Shown in pieces: positions 48,111 through 58,946 of a DNA stretch of 64,000 nucleotides. Source of the stretch: Sipunculus nudus (taxonomy: Eukaryota > Annelida > Sipuncula > Golfingiida > Sipunculidae); NCBI GenBank assembly GCA_026874595.1, contig CM049319.1, positions 63,314,917 to 63,378,916 of the forward strand, in the 5' to 3' direction. Both the position numbers and the translations under genes were made by a program. Positions within the stretch are counted from its first letter, which is position 1, and every line of letters begins with the position of its first letter. The notes under the pieces were generated by a model that saw only the letters and a program-made list of their open reading frames with translations, was not told the DNA's origin and made no database searches.

Positions 48111-49265
48111 GCCCATCTGTTATTCTTTACTTGTTTTTGTGCCTTTTAATACCCCAAAAATTGCCACTTGACAGTACTGTGAGCATTATAAGTAAAAAAC
48201 TAATGGACAGATTTCTTTTATATTATGCATATATACTCGAAAACCCCCATAATATGGTCCACATGGCCAAAAACCGCAAGTACAAGGGCTATGGATCTCT
48301 AAACAGTGTTGTTCACAAGATCGAGTTCGGCTCTCGAATGGCATGGCTGGGTTTCCGCTGCTGGGATCGGTAGAGGGGATGTGGGTTGCTTCTGGTTATG
48401 TGGCTGTGGATGCTGTAGCTTTCTAAAAAGGTCACATGCTTGAGATGGACAGAGGCGGCCTCTGCGGATCCCTGCTTGGCTTGGCATGGCACTGTGACCA
48501 TTTGCTCAGAGAACATGCTAATGGAGCACAAAGGGCTGAGGTCATGACCGCAGCAACCGGTAGCTGCTCGATGAGCATATACCTCTTTTGGTTTGTTTGG
48601 TTGGTTGGATTATGGGATAATGTTTAGTTAAATTGGGGTCATGACCTTTCCTATGAGAGTGGCCTTGACCTTGAATATTTCCATATTTGGTGAAATTCAC
48701 GCAGAGTCTTTAATATCTCAGTAAGGGATACATGGAATAATCCAAAACTCAAATTGACTGAAGATCTTGGAGAGCTTTGTCTTTTGCAGAAGACATGCAG
48801 GTGGCAACATGTTGTGTCGTTTTCTTGTTAAAATGATGTTAACGCAATAACTTCAAAAGAATTTGAGATACAGTCACCAAACCACGGCTTTGATGCATCT
48901 TATCAAGGGCTATGTTAGGTTAAAATATTGGTGACCTTGATGTATATTTCAAGGTCACACAGGTGATAATGCTAAAATGATATTCCCATACTTATATTTT
49001 TAAGTTGATAGATGGATTAAATAAATTTTTTGTTTTAATCTTGGTTATTTTGTCTTCTGCAGAATACCGGTGGTGCCACCTTGTGTCGTTTTCTTGCTTT
49101 CGCTCCTTGTAATACCCCACCATTGCCACTTCACAGCATTGTGAGCCTGATAAGTTGAAAACTAATGGACAGATTTCTTTCTTATCATGTATATAGACAT
49201 GGGTTACGGAATGAGATTTCAGTTTGGATCATGACCTCTCCTTCGAGGGTGATCTTTACCTTAAA
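48110..49265 (-). repeat. Inverted copy of the 29.4-30.6 kb dispersed repeat
   Basis: 48130-48235 is the reverse complement of 30225-30330 (attgccacttgacagtactg), and 48635-49250 that of 29870-30210 and nearby units (ggtcatgacctttcctatga). The copy is split by a ~370-bp G+C-richer insert at about 48240-48608. Confidence 0.85.
48240..48608. mobile_element. Unclassified ~370-bp insert within the dispersed repeat
   Basis: This segment interrupts a repeat that is continuous in its other copy near 30190-30230. It is richer in G+C than its surroundings. Open frames (48131-48373 and the minus frames at 48299-48531) cross or lie in it but show no domain. There is no clear poly(A), pol III box or inverted terminus, so the type is unknown; an old SINE or a small DNA element is possible. 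Confidence 0.5.
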
Positions 49266-50100
49266 TATGCCCATACTTATAAGAAACCATGGTGGCTTGC
49301 CAAGTGTCAGTCTCTGCATCTGAATTCAAGATGGGATCCTATTCTTTGAGGCTGGGGGGAGGCGGGGGGGGGGGGGGGGTTAATTGTATGGGGATACTAT
49401 GGCACCAAATATCTAGTTTAATAATAAAGATCCTGTTATGAACATGGTATGACATGCTATTTCATAAAGGTATCAAATTTATCAATGAGCCAGATTGTGT
49501 TGTAGCATGTATTTTTACACTTTGCTGACAACCCATCCCCCTGCCCCCACTCCATACACACACACACACAATCACATCCCCTCACATAACATGCGCAAGC
49601 ATGCAGGATGGGCAGTTGGTAAAATCTGGTAAAAATTTGGTAAAATTATTATTGAACACAACCATGTGCAATGACAGTTTAACTTGTGGATCGTTGGACA
49701 GGTCCAGTAGGAAATTAATGCAAATTTTGTGCAAATGAACCCTTACCCCTGCAAAAACAGCTAGGTCTTGAGGATATATTCCCTCATTATCTCTCATTTT
49801 ATTTAAACTCAGTGACCATAATTTTGTTCATACTAACTGTTCTGCAGTAACTTTGGTCTCTGTCTGAATGACATCTAATTATCTGCATCAGTGAAAATAT
49901 GTATGGGTTTTATGGTGTCTTACTGCTGCACAAGAAATATGTGCCCAAACATATTTGAACAATTCTGTCTGATGATCAATGTGGTATCGTACTGGGTTGT
50001 ACTGCTTGTAGAGATAGACAAAGAGGTAATAGTTTTACCTAATATATTATCATATTTGATTGTTATCTGGAGATTTTTATGGAATTGCCCGAAATAAGCC
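49266..50100. other. No gene seen
   Basis: Contains a G run (49364-49379) and a short CA run (49556-49570). The open frames at 49582-49797 and 49891-50153 have no conserved feature. Confidence 0.4.
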
Positions 50101-50104
50101 CCAA

Positions 50105-50345
50105 ATTTCATGAGCCCAGACAGTTGAGTGGTCAAATGCTTGGCCCTCTCCACTGGCCACCTAGGTTCAATTCCAGGTGTGGCTTATGAGATTGGGTTAT
50201 AGTGGCCTGTCCAAAGTCCATGGTTTTCTAGGGTTTCTCTCAAACCTTACCCACTACATAGTGCCATGATCCAGCCATGGTCACTCGATCATAATATTAG
50301 ATAATGAGATGTCTCACTCTCAGACCCTCTGTGGTGCTGGATGTC
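50105..50345 (+). mobile_element. Probable tRNA-derived SINE
   Basis: The head cagttgagtggtcaaatgc and, about 35 bp later, ggttcaattcc (50164-50174) fit pol III A and B boxes. The body, with gtccatggttttctagggtt, resembles the tRNA-unrelated region of SINEs common in marine invertebrates. I could not find a poly(A) tail or target duplication, so it is an old copy. Confidence 0.6.
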
Positions 50346-50599
50346 CACATTAGTCAATAGCTCATTTTTCCTGTCATAATTACCACAAATAAGGTAAGAA
50401 TAGGACTCTTGATAAAGGTAAATTCAGAAATTTGACATGAGGAGTTACCTGCATAGTAGTAATAATTGTTAGACATACTGGTATATGAAATATTCTGAAA
50501 GATGAGACTATTATCTATATAATTCCCAGTATTTTCTGGGTAATCCTGGGAATTCCCATTGTCCTGAGAATTTTGCTGATTTCCTGGGAATTTAAAAAC

Positions 50600-51010
50600 C
50601 CTGCAACAGTGACAGTGACAATGGTGGTATAAACATAATGACAATGACTGTACTTAACAATGGTGTTAGCATAATGACAGTGAACGTGAAAATGGTATAA
50701 AGCATATAGTAACAGTGACAGTGACAGTGGTTGGAAAGTAAGCATAGGGCTAGTTACAATGACAATGCTTATAGCATAGCCGCAGTGGCAATGACAATTA
50801 TTAACTGTGTGAAAGTGACATTGACAATGCTGTTAGTGTTAAGCATAGCCAGAATGAGAGTGACAATGGTTTGGTGTCAGTACAGTGACAATCCTGTTCA
50901 GCATAGGGACAGTGACAGTGGAGTTTTTAAATGGAAAATGCCTATGACAAATGTGCTATTAGCATTCTGAAAGTGTGAGAAACAGTGACAGTGGTGTTAA
51001 TTATAGGGAA
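50600..51010 (+). repeat. Degenerate minisatellite, ATAGTGACAGTGACAATGGT type
   Basis: A unit of roughly 35-45 bp built from cagtgacagtgacaatgg and gttaagcata recurs about ten times. Open frames on both strands here are repeat-derived. Confidence 0.85.
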
Positions 51011-51590
51011 AGTGCATGCATGGACATTAAAAAAGTGTTTGTGTGATTAGAGTCCACACTGTTTGTTTACCATACTAAGAGTGCAAGACCAGATGTCCAA
51101 TCTTTTGCTTTTTTGATATCCCAGAAACACTTAAAAAATAGGAGAGACACCAATTGTAAGCCTCTTGATTACAGATCTGGTGTCACACTAAATCAGTTAA
51201 AGAAACTCCAGTTTAAGCATATCAAGGTCTCTGTACAAACAGACAGCCTTACATTATAGTTATAATGAAAAAAGTTTGAAGCTGTTTTTATGATTGTACG
51301 GAAAAATTAGGACAGAGAACAAAATTTAAAGAGTAAAATTATGCTGATGTATATTTACTAATCCTGGTATGTGAGCTGGTTTAAAGAATGAAATTGTCCC
51401 AGAAATGAATAATTTAGCAACAGATGTGGCTGTAGGCACCACTATCAAATTAACACTAAAAAATATTACTACAATCGTAAACTCTTAATTCTGTCAAACT
51501 TTAGGCTTCTGGCACTATTACCCTCATTCCCATAATAGTCATTATTAAAGAACAAGATTCAGTGTCTGGTCTAGGTTATGGTTAAAAGAA
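51011..51590. other. No gene seen
   Basis: AT-rich spacer without recognisable features, ending at the target duplication of the Mutator-like element. Confidence 0.4.
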
Positions 51591-51793
51591 GGATATTTTG
51601 GGTCTGTCTAAAATACGGAGAATCCACGGAGAGATGGAGAATTCGCGGAGAATTCGTGGAGAATTTGCAGAGAGTTTTTACATGCAATGATACTTTAAAA
51701 ATACACATTAAAATTACTTAAAATCTCCAACTATATCACTCTTAACACATTTGTTCACTGTTAAATGACAGAAATAATTAAAAATCTGTACAT

Positions 51794-52648
51794 TCATTTA
51801 AAATTCAGCTCTAAGTTGCTTGGGCTCTTCTCTTAAGATTTTTTTTGTGCCACGCAAGAGACAACGAATAGCATCAGGAGACTGTGGGCTATTGGCGATT
51901 GCAAATGCAGCTGATCTTTGTTCCAATCCAGAAATTAAACAAACTGAACATTTTAACCAAGGATTAATGCAAAACACTTAGTTTCTTGTTTCAGTTCAGG
52001 CATTTATACACTATTTCCTAAAACAAAACTTTCTCCCAGAATACCAAAGCCTAAATATAAAGCAACTGTAACCATTGGGATTAAATGTGAATGTGGGATA
52101 GAAGATGTATTTGAGGGCATGATTGGGTGTAATAAAAAAAAAAGAGAGAAAAAAACTGTAATAAGTTGTTTCATTTTAAATGTGCATTTGTCTTAAAAAT
52201 AAATAAAACAATTAATGAAATGGTTTTGTGAAGATTGTACAAATAAATTATTGTACTATTGCTGTATATATGTGTACATTGTGCTATATTTTTCTCTTTT
52301 TTTATTATTATTATTATACTCTGTATTGTTATGATCAGAAAGAAGTGTGGTGTAAATTGGGTCTATATATACTATAAATGGTGATGGTGCCATTATCTAA
52401 CAATAAATGTAGGTAAAGTTATGATTTATTTATTATATTATATTTTTCATTCACCCCTTATAAATTTTATACACGTTCGTGGTTTTGTTAAGGTTTGCAC
52501 AATAAACTGTCCAAATATGAGGTGTTTTGCGGTTTCGTCTAATGATCTGTCAGTATCAGCTGGTGATATAGATGGGTGTTAAATTTTGGGTAGGCCTACC
52601 GCATTCACTCGTCAGTGAGTCTACATTGTTGAGCGTAAAATCCTTAAT
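51794..52648. other. Interior of the MULE, non-coding
   Basis: About 850 bp of AT-rich DNA between the inverted repeats. It has A and T runs and no open frame worth naming. Confidence 0.7.
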
Positions 52649-52763
52649 TATGTACAGATTTTTTACTTATTTAGGTCATTTAACAGTGCGCAAATATGTT
52701 AAGAGTAATATAGTTGGAGATTTTAAATGATTTTTATGTGTATTTAAAAGGATCATTGCATAT

Positions 52764-53682
52764 TGTTATGTGGTAAGAGGTGTTAATATCTATTATAAAT
52801 AATTACAGATTTTAACGCAATATTTTGGTACACATAAGATCAGTTACCAGTTCAGCAGATGGAAAGACAGATAGAGCGACAGAGAGAAATGATAATAGCC
52901 TAAATTGGTGTACCAACGCATTGTCTACCATTGTAAGACAGGTGTTTGGATTCCGATCTCCATATGTCGGTTAGCATATAGGTTTAGAAAAGAAGCTGAT
53001 AAATGAGTATTTTAATGGACATAAATTCTGAATGCAGACAACCAGTGATTACTATAGACTGGTATAATTGTTATAGCCATGTGAATGTAAACTTAATCAA
53101 GTAAGCCAAAATAGATTCTGTTATTATAGGCATCAGCAGAAGCCAGGTTTAGATCTGGATGACAGTGTAAAATGATATAAAAGTCAAAGGTACGGTGAAT
53201 ACCGGCCTGCGCATGAGGCAGTAATTTAGGACAGGAAAACTGTACCAAAAGTGAGTCAGTAAGTAGCTGGGTCACACAGAATTGATCAGGAGACAAATAT
53301 GTACCCTGAATATATTAATATCAGGAATATAATGATATTACATGAGTTTTAGGTAAAACAAGGGAAAAGTTTGTGTGTAGGCGAAAGCCGAAGCCATATA
53401 TGGTTATCTAAACATTCAGGTATGTCATAATGACACATATCCAATATCCAATAGAAAAAGTGTAAGATGATGTAAAGGTTTGTGACGTAGTAATACTGAT
53501 ACAAAATCCTGTGTTGGGCTCGGAACTGGCAGACAGACCCACGCCATCATCAACATGTAAACCAAGACAACTGGAAATAAAACAGCACAATATCCAACTT
53601 GGACTGTCTCAGTTATTCACCTGACGCGCCGTGTGACTGTGTTATGGCCAGGGAAGAACTCCCCTAATTCCCCGTTGTAACA
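52764..53682 (+). repeat. 5' LTR of the gypsy element
   Basis: 919 bp, TG...CA ends. A polyadenylation signal AATAAA is at 53576-53581, and a weak TATA-like ATTATAAATAA near 52784. Minus-strand open frames here (53093-53296, 53408-53590) recur in the other LTR and are not genes. Confidence 0.96.
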
Positions 53683-53738
53683 CATTGGTGGAGATCCGGT
53701 TTTGGTACAACGATCTACCTCGTCACGACATAATCAAT

Positions 53739-54725
53739 ATGGCACCAACAGGACAGAAGACATCATCAGATTCTACACCGTCAGGTAAAATAGACTGTTC
53801 AGTTATTACCATGTTTTATGGAGATGGTGACACAGATGCAATTGACTGGCTCGACCGTTTTAACACCACGGCTGTCCTACTAGGCTGGACGAAACCGTCC
53901 GTAGAAGGTCTTAGAAGCGATCAGAGAGCTGAAATATTCTCCTTAAAACTAGCTCCAGGTAGTGTTGCCGCATCTTGGTATCGTTCTCTACCTTTAGACA
54001 CGCGTAAAGACTTTACAAAACTAGCAGAAGCTTTTACACAACGTTTCGCGCGTAAGGGTCAGAGACTCGCTATTTTAAGAACTTTTAATACAAGAGTTTT
54101 TCAGTCCAACGAAACTGTTGATCATTACATTGATCACCTCCGTAATATGGGAGCGCAGCTCGGTAAATCTGAACAGGATATCATGGACGCCATTAAAATT
54201 GGGTTTCCCAGAGGAATCCAACAATACATAGACTTAAAAGACCCACAAAATCTTGAAGATTTGACAGAACTAGCTCGTAAGGCTGTTGAATTTCATCCCA
54301 TTACCAACTCGCCGATTCCACCACAACTTAATATAACGGAGCTGTGTGAAGAGATCAGCAACGCTGTTTGGCAGCGGGCCCCGTCGACCGCCACCGAATC
54401 TCCGCTGAGACGACCTCGCACACCATCACGTGAGCGCACAGGAATGCGTTCCGCATCACCTGCACCCCCTCCCCGCTGGCGATCTCCGGGACCACAACAA
54501 CCACGCTCCACTCAAGGTTACAGACAACCCAGACGATCATTGCCAGGTAACAGTCAGCCACCTTCGCCGTGTCCACGGTGTGGTTATAATCCTTGGGCTT
54601 ATCTATGTAGATTTAAAAATGTTAGCTGTAATTTTTGTGGTGAAATAGGCCATTTGGCCCGTGTATGTCGCAACGCTAAAACTACTCCTAAAACTGTACG
54701 GTTTGATAGAGTAATGTTTAAATAG
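53739..54725 (+). CDS. gag: gag polyprotein of the gypsy element
   Basis: The first ATG in frame after the LTR is at 53739 (MAPTGQKTSSD), giving 328 residues; the open frame before it covers the primer-binding site and lacks an ATG. Residues about 20-190 are a retrotransposon capsid region (FYGDGDTDAIDWLDRF, VAASWYRSLP, IKIGFPRGIQQYI). Then come a Pro/Arg/Ser-rich linker and, near residues 297-310, a zinc knuckle CNFCGEIGHLARVC of the CCHC type that binds RNA. The frame stops at UAG (54723-54725), but the same frame continues open into pol. The protein forms the virus-like particle. Minus-strand frames here are shadows. Confidence 0.95.
   Translation: MAPTGQKTSSDSTPSGKIDCSVITMFYGDGDTDAIDWLDRFNTTAVLLGWTKPSVEGLRSDQRAEIFSLKLAPGSVAASWYRSLPLDTRKDFTKLAEAFTQRFARKGQRLAILRTFNTRVFQSNETVDHYIDHLRNMGAQLGKSEQDIMDAIKIGFPRGIQQYIDLKDPQNLEDLTELARKAVEFHPITNSPIPPQLNITELCEEISNAVWQRAPSTATESPLRRPRTPSRERTGMRSASPAPPPRWRSPGPQQPRSTQGYRQPRRSLPGNSQPPSPCPRCGYNPWAYLCRFKNVSCNFCGEIGHLARVCRNAKTTPKTVRFDRVMFK
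54723..54725 (+). promoter_or_regulatory. In-frame UAG between gag and pol, possible readthrough site
   Basis: The context is AAA UAG GAU. From 54726 to 58943 there is no further stop in the same frame. Pol would thus be made if this UAG is decoded as an amino acid at some rate, as in gammaretroviruses. A single recent mutation of a sense codon, or internal initiation, would also explain it. Confidence 0.6.
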
Positions 54726-57700
54726 GATATAACGCCTGATCCTGAACTGGACCGTAGCGCTTTAACACAAAATTCTCCATCAATCAGTAGACATAACCGT
54801 CCTCTGAACCAGGTCCTTAGAGACCCCGATATCAAATGTCCCCATATTTTAGTCAATCTTCAAAATAACAGATATAATAATTTGGTTACAGCTACAGTTA
54901 ATTCCCTCGAAGTCCAATGTTTATTAGACACGGGAGCTCAAGTCTCTTGTATTGATTGGCATACGATACAAAATCTAAACAACAGGGGTACTATTCCGGT
55001 TAATCCAGTAAACATTTCATATGTAAAAGGGATCGGAAATATCCATGTTAAAGTTATGGGTCAGGTTGATTTAACTCTTAAATTGGGGGAATTCGGTACC
55101 ACACATTCCTTTCTGGTCTTAACATCTAGTAGTGTACCCATAATATTAGGTACGGATTATTTACAGAAGTACAAAGCCCAAATTGATTTTTCTCATAATG
55201 TTCTCTCCTTAATGAATGGTAAATATCACATTCCACTGTGTAGTAAGGGACGGCCCTCTAATCACTCGTATCTCAGAGTTGCGATTAATACTACCTGTCA
55301 ACCGCTCACAGAAACAATATTACCTGTTTACACTCCGGATCCATACTTCTCGGATACCATTGGACAGGTCATTCCTCTTAGCTTATTAAGAAAGTCGAAA
55401 CGCTTAGCTGGGGCGTATAGCATCAATACCTTAACCAATTCAAAAACTGTCATGCGTGTTATGAATCCTTATACCAAACCAATTAAACTCTCACAGGGTT
55501 ATCCAATTGCCTCATTCCGTTTCCTTTCACCCACATCTGACGCATTCACCATTATCGATCGCCAAGTCAGTATGGACATTAATCAGGTTAGTGCTAGTAA
55601 TACCAATGAGGAAAACGAGAAGGAATATTATAAAATAGCCCAATCCTTAAACTTCAACTTAGAAGGAACAGAATTAAATGAACAGGAAAGATATAAATTA
55701 CTGGCATTTTTAGGCTCAAATCGGGACATTTTTGCTACTAATATTACTGAATTAGGACGTACAAATGTATTCTCTCATTCAATCGATACTGGTGATGAAA
55801 CTCCCATTCGACTGGCCCCATACAGAGTAAGCCCCACTAAAAAGGCTGAAATAGATAGGCAAGTTCAGGAAATGCTCGATACGGGCATCATCCAAGAATC
55901 TACATCCTTATGGCAAGCTCCTGTTTTATTAGTCCCTAAGAAAAATGGACAATATAGATTTGCTGTGGATTATAGAAAATTAAATGCTATAACTAAGCCA
56001 GTAAGTCATCCTTTACCTCGAATTGAGGATGTTTTTGATAGTATTGGACAAGCAAAAGCGCGCATATTCTCTGTTCTAGATATGGCCTCTGGATTTTGGC
56101 AGATTCCAATGCACCCTGACTCTATTGACAACACTGGATTTGTCACGCATTCAGGTACATATACCTGGAATGTTATGCCCTTCGGTCTTCGTAATGCACC
56201 ATCATCGTTCTCTTTTACAGTTGGAACTATTTTAAAGGGTTTAAACTTTAAAAATGCTGTAGTATATGTTGATGATATACTTGTTTATAGTCGTAATTTA
56301 TCTGAACATCTCACTCATTTGTCTCAAGTTTTTACTAGACTACGACAAGCTAACTTAAAACTGAAACCATCCAAATGTCATTTTGCCACTCCTAAGGTCA
56401 ATTTTTTAGGTCACTATATCACAACTAGTGGTGTTGAAATGGACACAGCGAAGACACAAGCTGTTGCCACCTTTCCCCAACCTAAGAACCCTAAACAAAT
56501 GCGCAGTTTCTTAGGATTATGTAATTACTACAGAACATTTGTTAAAGATTATTCAAAAATTGCTTACCCATTGACCAGATTATTGCATAAAGATATTCCA
56601 TTCAACTGGGATACTGCGTGCCAAAATGCTTTTACTAAACTGAAACAGGCTCTGACTACGGAACCTATTGTTTTGGTGTATCCTGATTTTGACAAGGAAT
56701 TCATTTTATATACTGATGCATCCGATTATGCTATTGGTTATATTTTGGGTCAAAAAGACGACCATGGCAAGGAGCGTGTTATTGCCTATGGTGGCCGAAA
56801 TTTGAGAAATAACGAAACCAGATGGGGCATAACAGATAAAGAGTGTTTAGCTATTATAGAAGGTATTAAACATTACAATGTGTATCTTGCAAACGACCGG
56901 CCATTCACAATCGTGACAGATCATAGGGCTCTGACTTATTTGGACTCCTGTAAAAATTCATCAGCAAGGCTCGCTCGCTGGGCTATGAAATTACAGCCAT
57001 ATAAATATACCATAGTATATAAGTCTGGAAAATCAAACGTTAATGCGGACGCTCTTTCAAGAAGAAATTATGATATTAGTTTACAACCCATATCTCGGGA
57101 GGACACCCGTGATGTGTCTAGTCTTAGTTTACTTTCTACGCAGACTATTCCGGATCAGACGTCTGATTTAGTTGAACATCGCTTTACTTATAGCTCTCAG
57201 ATCATAACTCCTGCAATTAATCAATTACAAGAGTTGGCTCAAGCCTCGCAAAATTACACGGACGCGACTCCACAACAGTTATTGGAACATCTTCTTCCTG
57301 AGACTACCCCGATACAGGAATTACAGGGTCAAGATGAGGATTTAATACCTATCATAAAATACCTTAGGAATAAAACTGATTTACCTGATAATCAACGTTT
57401 AGCCAGAAACGTTATTTTAGAAAGTCAAAATTATTTTCTGGATAATAATATTCTATACCATCGTTATTATCCTCGCTCCAGCAGTAAACAAAAAAATGCA
57501 CCATATATTCAGTTAGTCATTCCCCATATCTTGCGTGATGATATTTTAAGATCTTATCATGATTCTTTGGCTGCTGGTTGTCATTTTGGTATTAATTCTA
57601 CCTACGAAGCCTTACGACAGACGTACTACTGGCATTCTATGTATGCTGATATTACAAAATACATACGATCTTGTGACGCTTGTCAGGTTGCAAAACGACA

Positions 57701-58946
57701 TTTCCATGCAAGGGATGCACCACTTATTAATTACCCACTTTCCTCTGTGTTCTCTCGAGTCCATGTAGACGTCTGTGGCCCCCTGAAAACAACTCCAAAA
57801 GGATATAAATATGTTCTTGTCATGGTTGACAGTTTTTCAAAATGGGTAGAGGCTGTTCCATTACGAGAACAGAATGCACAGTCTATCGCCAAGGCTATTT
57901 ATAATACCTTTATTACCAGGTTTGGACCCCCGCATAGCCTCGTTTCGGATAGAGGTGCTAACTTTATGTCCCATTTGATTAAACAATTATGTAAACTTTT
58001 TCAAATTACAAAAGTAGAAACAAGTGCTTACCACCCAGCCTCGAATGGTCAGGTGGAAGTTTATAACCGCACTTTAGTCCAATCACTTCGGACATATATA
58101 GAAGCCGATCAATCTAATTGGGCTGATTTAATTCCAAGTTTATTAATGGCTTTTCGTTTCCGACCTCAGGCACAACTTGATGGCTTTAGCCCATATCAAA
58201 TTTTGTTTGGTAAGAAACCAACACTTCCAATTGATGTGCAGTTGTTACCTGCACCTAAACTGTCCACGCCCGATCAGGCATACCTTGATTTATTAACTAC
58301 ACGCCTGAAACAAATTAGGGAGATAGTAGCTGATATTACTTCTGAGACCAAGGATAAAATTAAACAGCGACATGATATAAAAGCATCTCAACCTGACTTT
58401 CAGGTCGGTGATCGTGTTCTGTTAAAACGTATGGCCAAAACCCCGGGTCTTACGCCAAAATTACTCCCCAAATACTTAGGCCCATACTACATTGCAATAG
58501 CCAATTCTAATAATACGTATAAACTTATTGATTGCCGTACTAACAAAGCTTTACCCGCTTTCCTGCATAGTAATAGGTTAAAAAAATATTTTGATCCCCA
58601 GGATCGTCCGACAAATCGTCGCGATCCCCCCGATCATCCCACCAATGATCCACCCTCGACCCGTGTAGATTCATCCCAGCGTGATACATCCTCTAGAGAT
58701 CGTGCTATCTTGGATCCAGACAGTCCAGGTCGATCTCAAACTTCCCATGATGCATACGCTGCCGTTAATAGGCTTATGAAGTGTTCAAAACACCAAGGAA
58801 AGCGTGTGTATTTCGTGAAATGGGTAGACAAATCACGGAAATCTTCCTGGGAATATGCTGACGATATTTCGCCCGCACTTATCCGTGAATTTCACATTAA
58901 ACGAACAATGACCGGTCAGGTACGCAAACGTAAAAACAAACGTTAA
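54726..58946 (+). CDS. pol: pol polyprotein: PR, RT, RNase H, IN, chromodomain-like C-terminus
   Basis: Open in the gag frame from just after the UAG to TAA at 58944. Protease: LLDTGAQVSC (Asp at 54927). Reverse transcriptase: FAVDYRKLNAI, VMPFGLRNAPSSF and active site YVDD (56265-56276). RNase H: LYTDASDYAIG, then DKECLAIIEGI and VTDHRAL. Integrase: HHCC finger ending CDACQ (about 57575-57690), catalytic Asp at 57768 (HVDVCGPL), Asp at 57948 (VSDRGANF) and Glu at 58056 (GQVEVYNR), with 35 residues between the last two as expected. The C-terminal end (about 58750-58900) has VYFVKWVDKSRKSSWE, which looks like a chromodomain. All catalytic residues are present. It copies and integrates the element. 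Confidence 0.96.
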   Translation, partial: DITPDPELDRSALTQNSPSISRHNRPLNQVLRDPDIKCPHILVNLQNNRYNNLVTATVNSLEVQCLLDTGAQVSCIDWHTIQNLNNRGTIPVNPVNISYVKGIGNIHVKVMGQVDLTLKLGEFGTTHSFLVLTSSSVPIILGTDYLQKYKAQIDFSHNVLSLMNGKYHIPLCSKGRPSNHSYLRVAINTTCQPLTETILPVYTPDPYFSDTIGQVIPLSLLRKSKRLAGAYSINTLTNSKTVMRVMNPYTKPIKLSQGYPIASFRFLSPTSDAFTIIDRQVSMDINQVSASNTNEENEKEYYKIAQSLNFNLEGTELNEQERYKLLAFLGSNRDIFATNITELGRTNVFSHSIDTGDETPIRLAPYRVSPTKKAEIDRQVQEMLDTGIIQESTSLWQAPVLLVPKKNGQYRFAVDYRKLNAITKPVSHPLPRIEDVFDSIGQAKARIFSVLDMASGFWQIPMHPDSIDNTGFVTHSGTYTWNVMPFGLRNAPSSFSFTVGTILKGLNFKNAVVYVDDILVYSRNLSEHLTHLSQVFTRLRQANLKLKPSKCHFATPKVNFLGHYITTSGVEMDTAKTQAVATFPQPKNPKQMRSFLGLCNYYRTFVKDYSKIAYPLTRLLHKDIPFNWDTACQNAFTKLKQALTTEPIVLVYPDFDKEFILYTDASDYAIGYILGQKDDHGKERVIAYGGRNLRNNETRWGITDKECLAIIEGIKHYNVYLANDRPFTIVTDHRALTYLDSCKNSSARLARWAMKLQPYKYTIVYKSGKSNVNADALSRRNYDISLQPISREDTRDVSSLSLLSTQTIPDQTSDLVEHRFTYSSQIITPAINQLQELAQASQNYTDATPQQLLEHLLPETTPIQELQGQDEDLIPIIKYLRNKTDLPDNQRLARNVILESQNYFLDNNILYHRYYPRSSSKQKNAPYIQLVIPHILRDDILRSYHDSLAAGCHFGINSTYEALRQTYYWHSMYADITKYIRSCDACQVAKRHFHARDAPLINYPLSSVFSRVHVDVCGPLKTTPKGYKYVLVMVDSFSKWVEAVPLREQNAQSIAKAIYNTFITRFGPPHSLVSDRGANFMSHLIKQLCKLFQITKVETSAYHPASNGQVEVYNRTLVQSLRTYIEADQSNWADLIPSLLMAFRFRPQAQLDGFSPYQILFGKKPTLPIDVQLLPAPKLSTPDQAYLDLLTTRLKQIREIVADITSETKDKIKQRHDIKASQPDFQVGDRVLLKRMAKTPGLTPKLLPKYLGPYYIAIANSNNTYKLIDCRTNKALPAFLHSNRLKKYFDPQDRPTNRRDPPDHPTNDPPSTRVDSSQRDTSSRDRAILDPDSPGRSQTSHDAYAAVNRLMKCSKHQGKRVYFVKWVDKSRKSSWEYADDISPALIREFHIKRTMTGQVRKRKNKR
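58750..58910 (+). other. Chromodomain-like segment at the end of pol
   Basis: The stretch RVYFVKWVDKSRKSSWEYAD followed by ISPALIREF fits the chromodomain pattern YLVKWKG...TWEP..L...LIEEF. In chromoviruses this module directs integration to particular chromatin. One aromatic cage position is conserved (W in KW) and another W is in SSWE; the match is good but not complete. Confidence 0.7.

Noticed and set aside
53093-53590. Minus-strand frames in the LTRs (also 60896-61393)
   Set aside because: They recur only because the LTR is duplicated; no domain, and no evidence of antisense genes.
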